This document shows, one piece after another, positions 63,514 to 64,000 of a stretch of DNA of 64,000 nucleotides (within the stretch, counting starts at the first letter, position 1; the number at the start of each line of letters is the position of its first letter). Under the pieces are notes generated by a model. The model had not been told where the DNA came from and made no database searches. It was given only the letters and a program-made list of their open reading frames with translations. Position numbers and translations under genes: made by a program. Source of the stretch: Cercophora sp. LCS_1 (taxonomy: Eukaryota > Ascomycota > Sordariomycetes > Sordariales > Lasiosphaeriaceae); the NCBI GenBank assembly GCA_036250225.1, contig JAPZLL010000008.1, positions 1,302,001 through 1,366,000 on the forward strand, given 5' to 3'.

Positions 63514-64000
63514 GGTGATGGAAGTGCATGCTGGACAAGAAAAGAGCGGGAATGTGGGCCTGGTTTATCTACTCGGATTTGTATACCGTCCAGCGTGTGA
63601 TTGGATTGTGGCGGAGCAGGTTGACACATGTTTTCAAGATCCGCTATTCCCGGTTGGTGACCGGTGCAGAGCTTCATGCTGTTGTACGATTGGACGGTAA
63701 TGATCAAACCCCTCACCACAGCCACGTAGCACTGCCATTTGTGAAATGCAATCTTTTGGTGCGGAAGCTTTGCGGGGCCGTCTTCTCCCGGCTGGCTCAT
63801 GTGATCGGTCATTGGAAGTATGTGTTTCGCATCCCAACAAGGTACAGGAATGTAGACTATCCACATGCTTTCTTCGTCAATCAGAATCATCGCATAAAAA
63901 AAAAACTCCTAGGGATAGTTGAACACGGCGAGGGAATCCGGGAGATCAGCTCAACTTCATGGCGTAGGGGTAGGCGTTGGCTGATCCGTGAAGAAATTGA
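63514..64000. other. window end, no gene seen
   Basis: About 490 bp. A minus frame (63333-63890) overlaps the previous gene in another phase and is a shadow. Nothing else supported. Confidence 0.45.

Overview
The window is nuclear DNA of a filamentous ascomycete (Pezizomycotina, most likely Sordariomycetes). Genes are compact. Introns are mostly 45-105 nt with GTRNGT-like donors and CTAAC/CTGAC branch points. The content is typical of these fungi: several HET-domain loci, a NACHT relic, small secreted cysteine proteins, fungal glycoside hydrolases (GH71, GH127-like) and fungal C2H2 proteins. I saw no rRNA, tRNA, CRISPR or intact transposon. I built the exon models by matching splice signals to reading frame by eye.

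Layout. 1-7.3 kb: an edge-truncated secreted protein (-), a decayed NACHT gene (+) and a coiled-coil protein (-). 7.3-21.4 kb: an unknown protein (+), a HET protein (-), a small secreted protein (+), a frame-damaged FAD monooxygenase (-), a Ser/Thr-rich protein (+), an unknown three-exon gene (+) and a second, divergent HET protein with a long N-terminal region (+). 22.8-34.4 kb: a membrane-anchored aspartyl-protease-like protein lacking both catalytic Asp (+), a convergent pair of small, possibly paralogous proteins, a GH71 glucanase interrupted by TGA (+), a GNAT acetyltransferase (-), a small secreted protein (-) and a Ser/Thr-rich protein with a PAN-like tail (-). 34.8-44 kb: a HET relic, a gene-poor stretch, a four-exon MDR oxidoreductase (-), a three-exon OTT_1508-like deaminase (-) divergent from a C2H2 factor with an internal TAG (+), and a HET gene with three lesions (+). 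44-64 kb: a secreted-protein remnant, a HET protein with a membrane segment (-), an SDR (-), an MSP1-like AAA ATPase (-), a methyltransferase (-), a PNPOx-fold protein (-), a large C2H2 protein (+), a frameshifted GH127-like gene (+), a microbial-type PARG protein (-) and two small unknown genes (-).

The main theme is an accessory region rich in nonself-recognition genes: three intact HET ORFs, two broken HET loci, one broken NACHT gene and a fungal deaminase of a family linked to conflict systems. Seven loci carry disabling lesions (stops, frameshifts or deletions) next to clean housekeeping-type genes (AAA ATPase, SDR, PNPOx-like). This fits birth-and-death evolution of allorecognition and secreted-enzyme genes, but assembly error in homopolymers must be excluded for the single-base cases. 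The most unusual intact gene is the membrane-anchored pseudo-aspartyl protease at 22862-24736.
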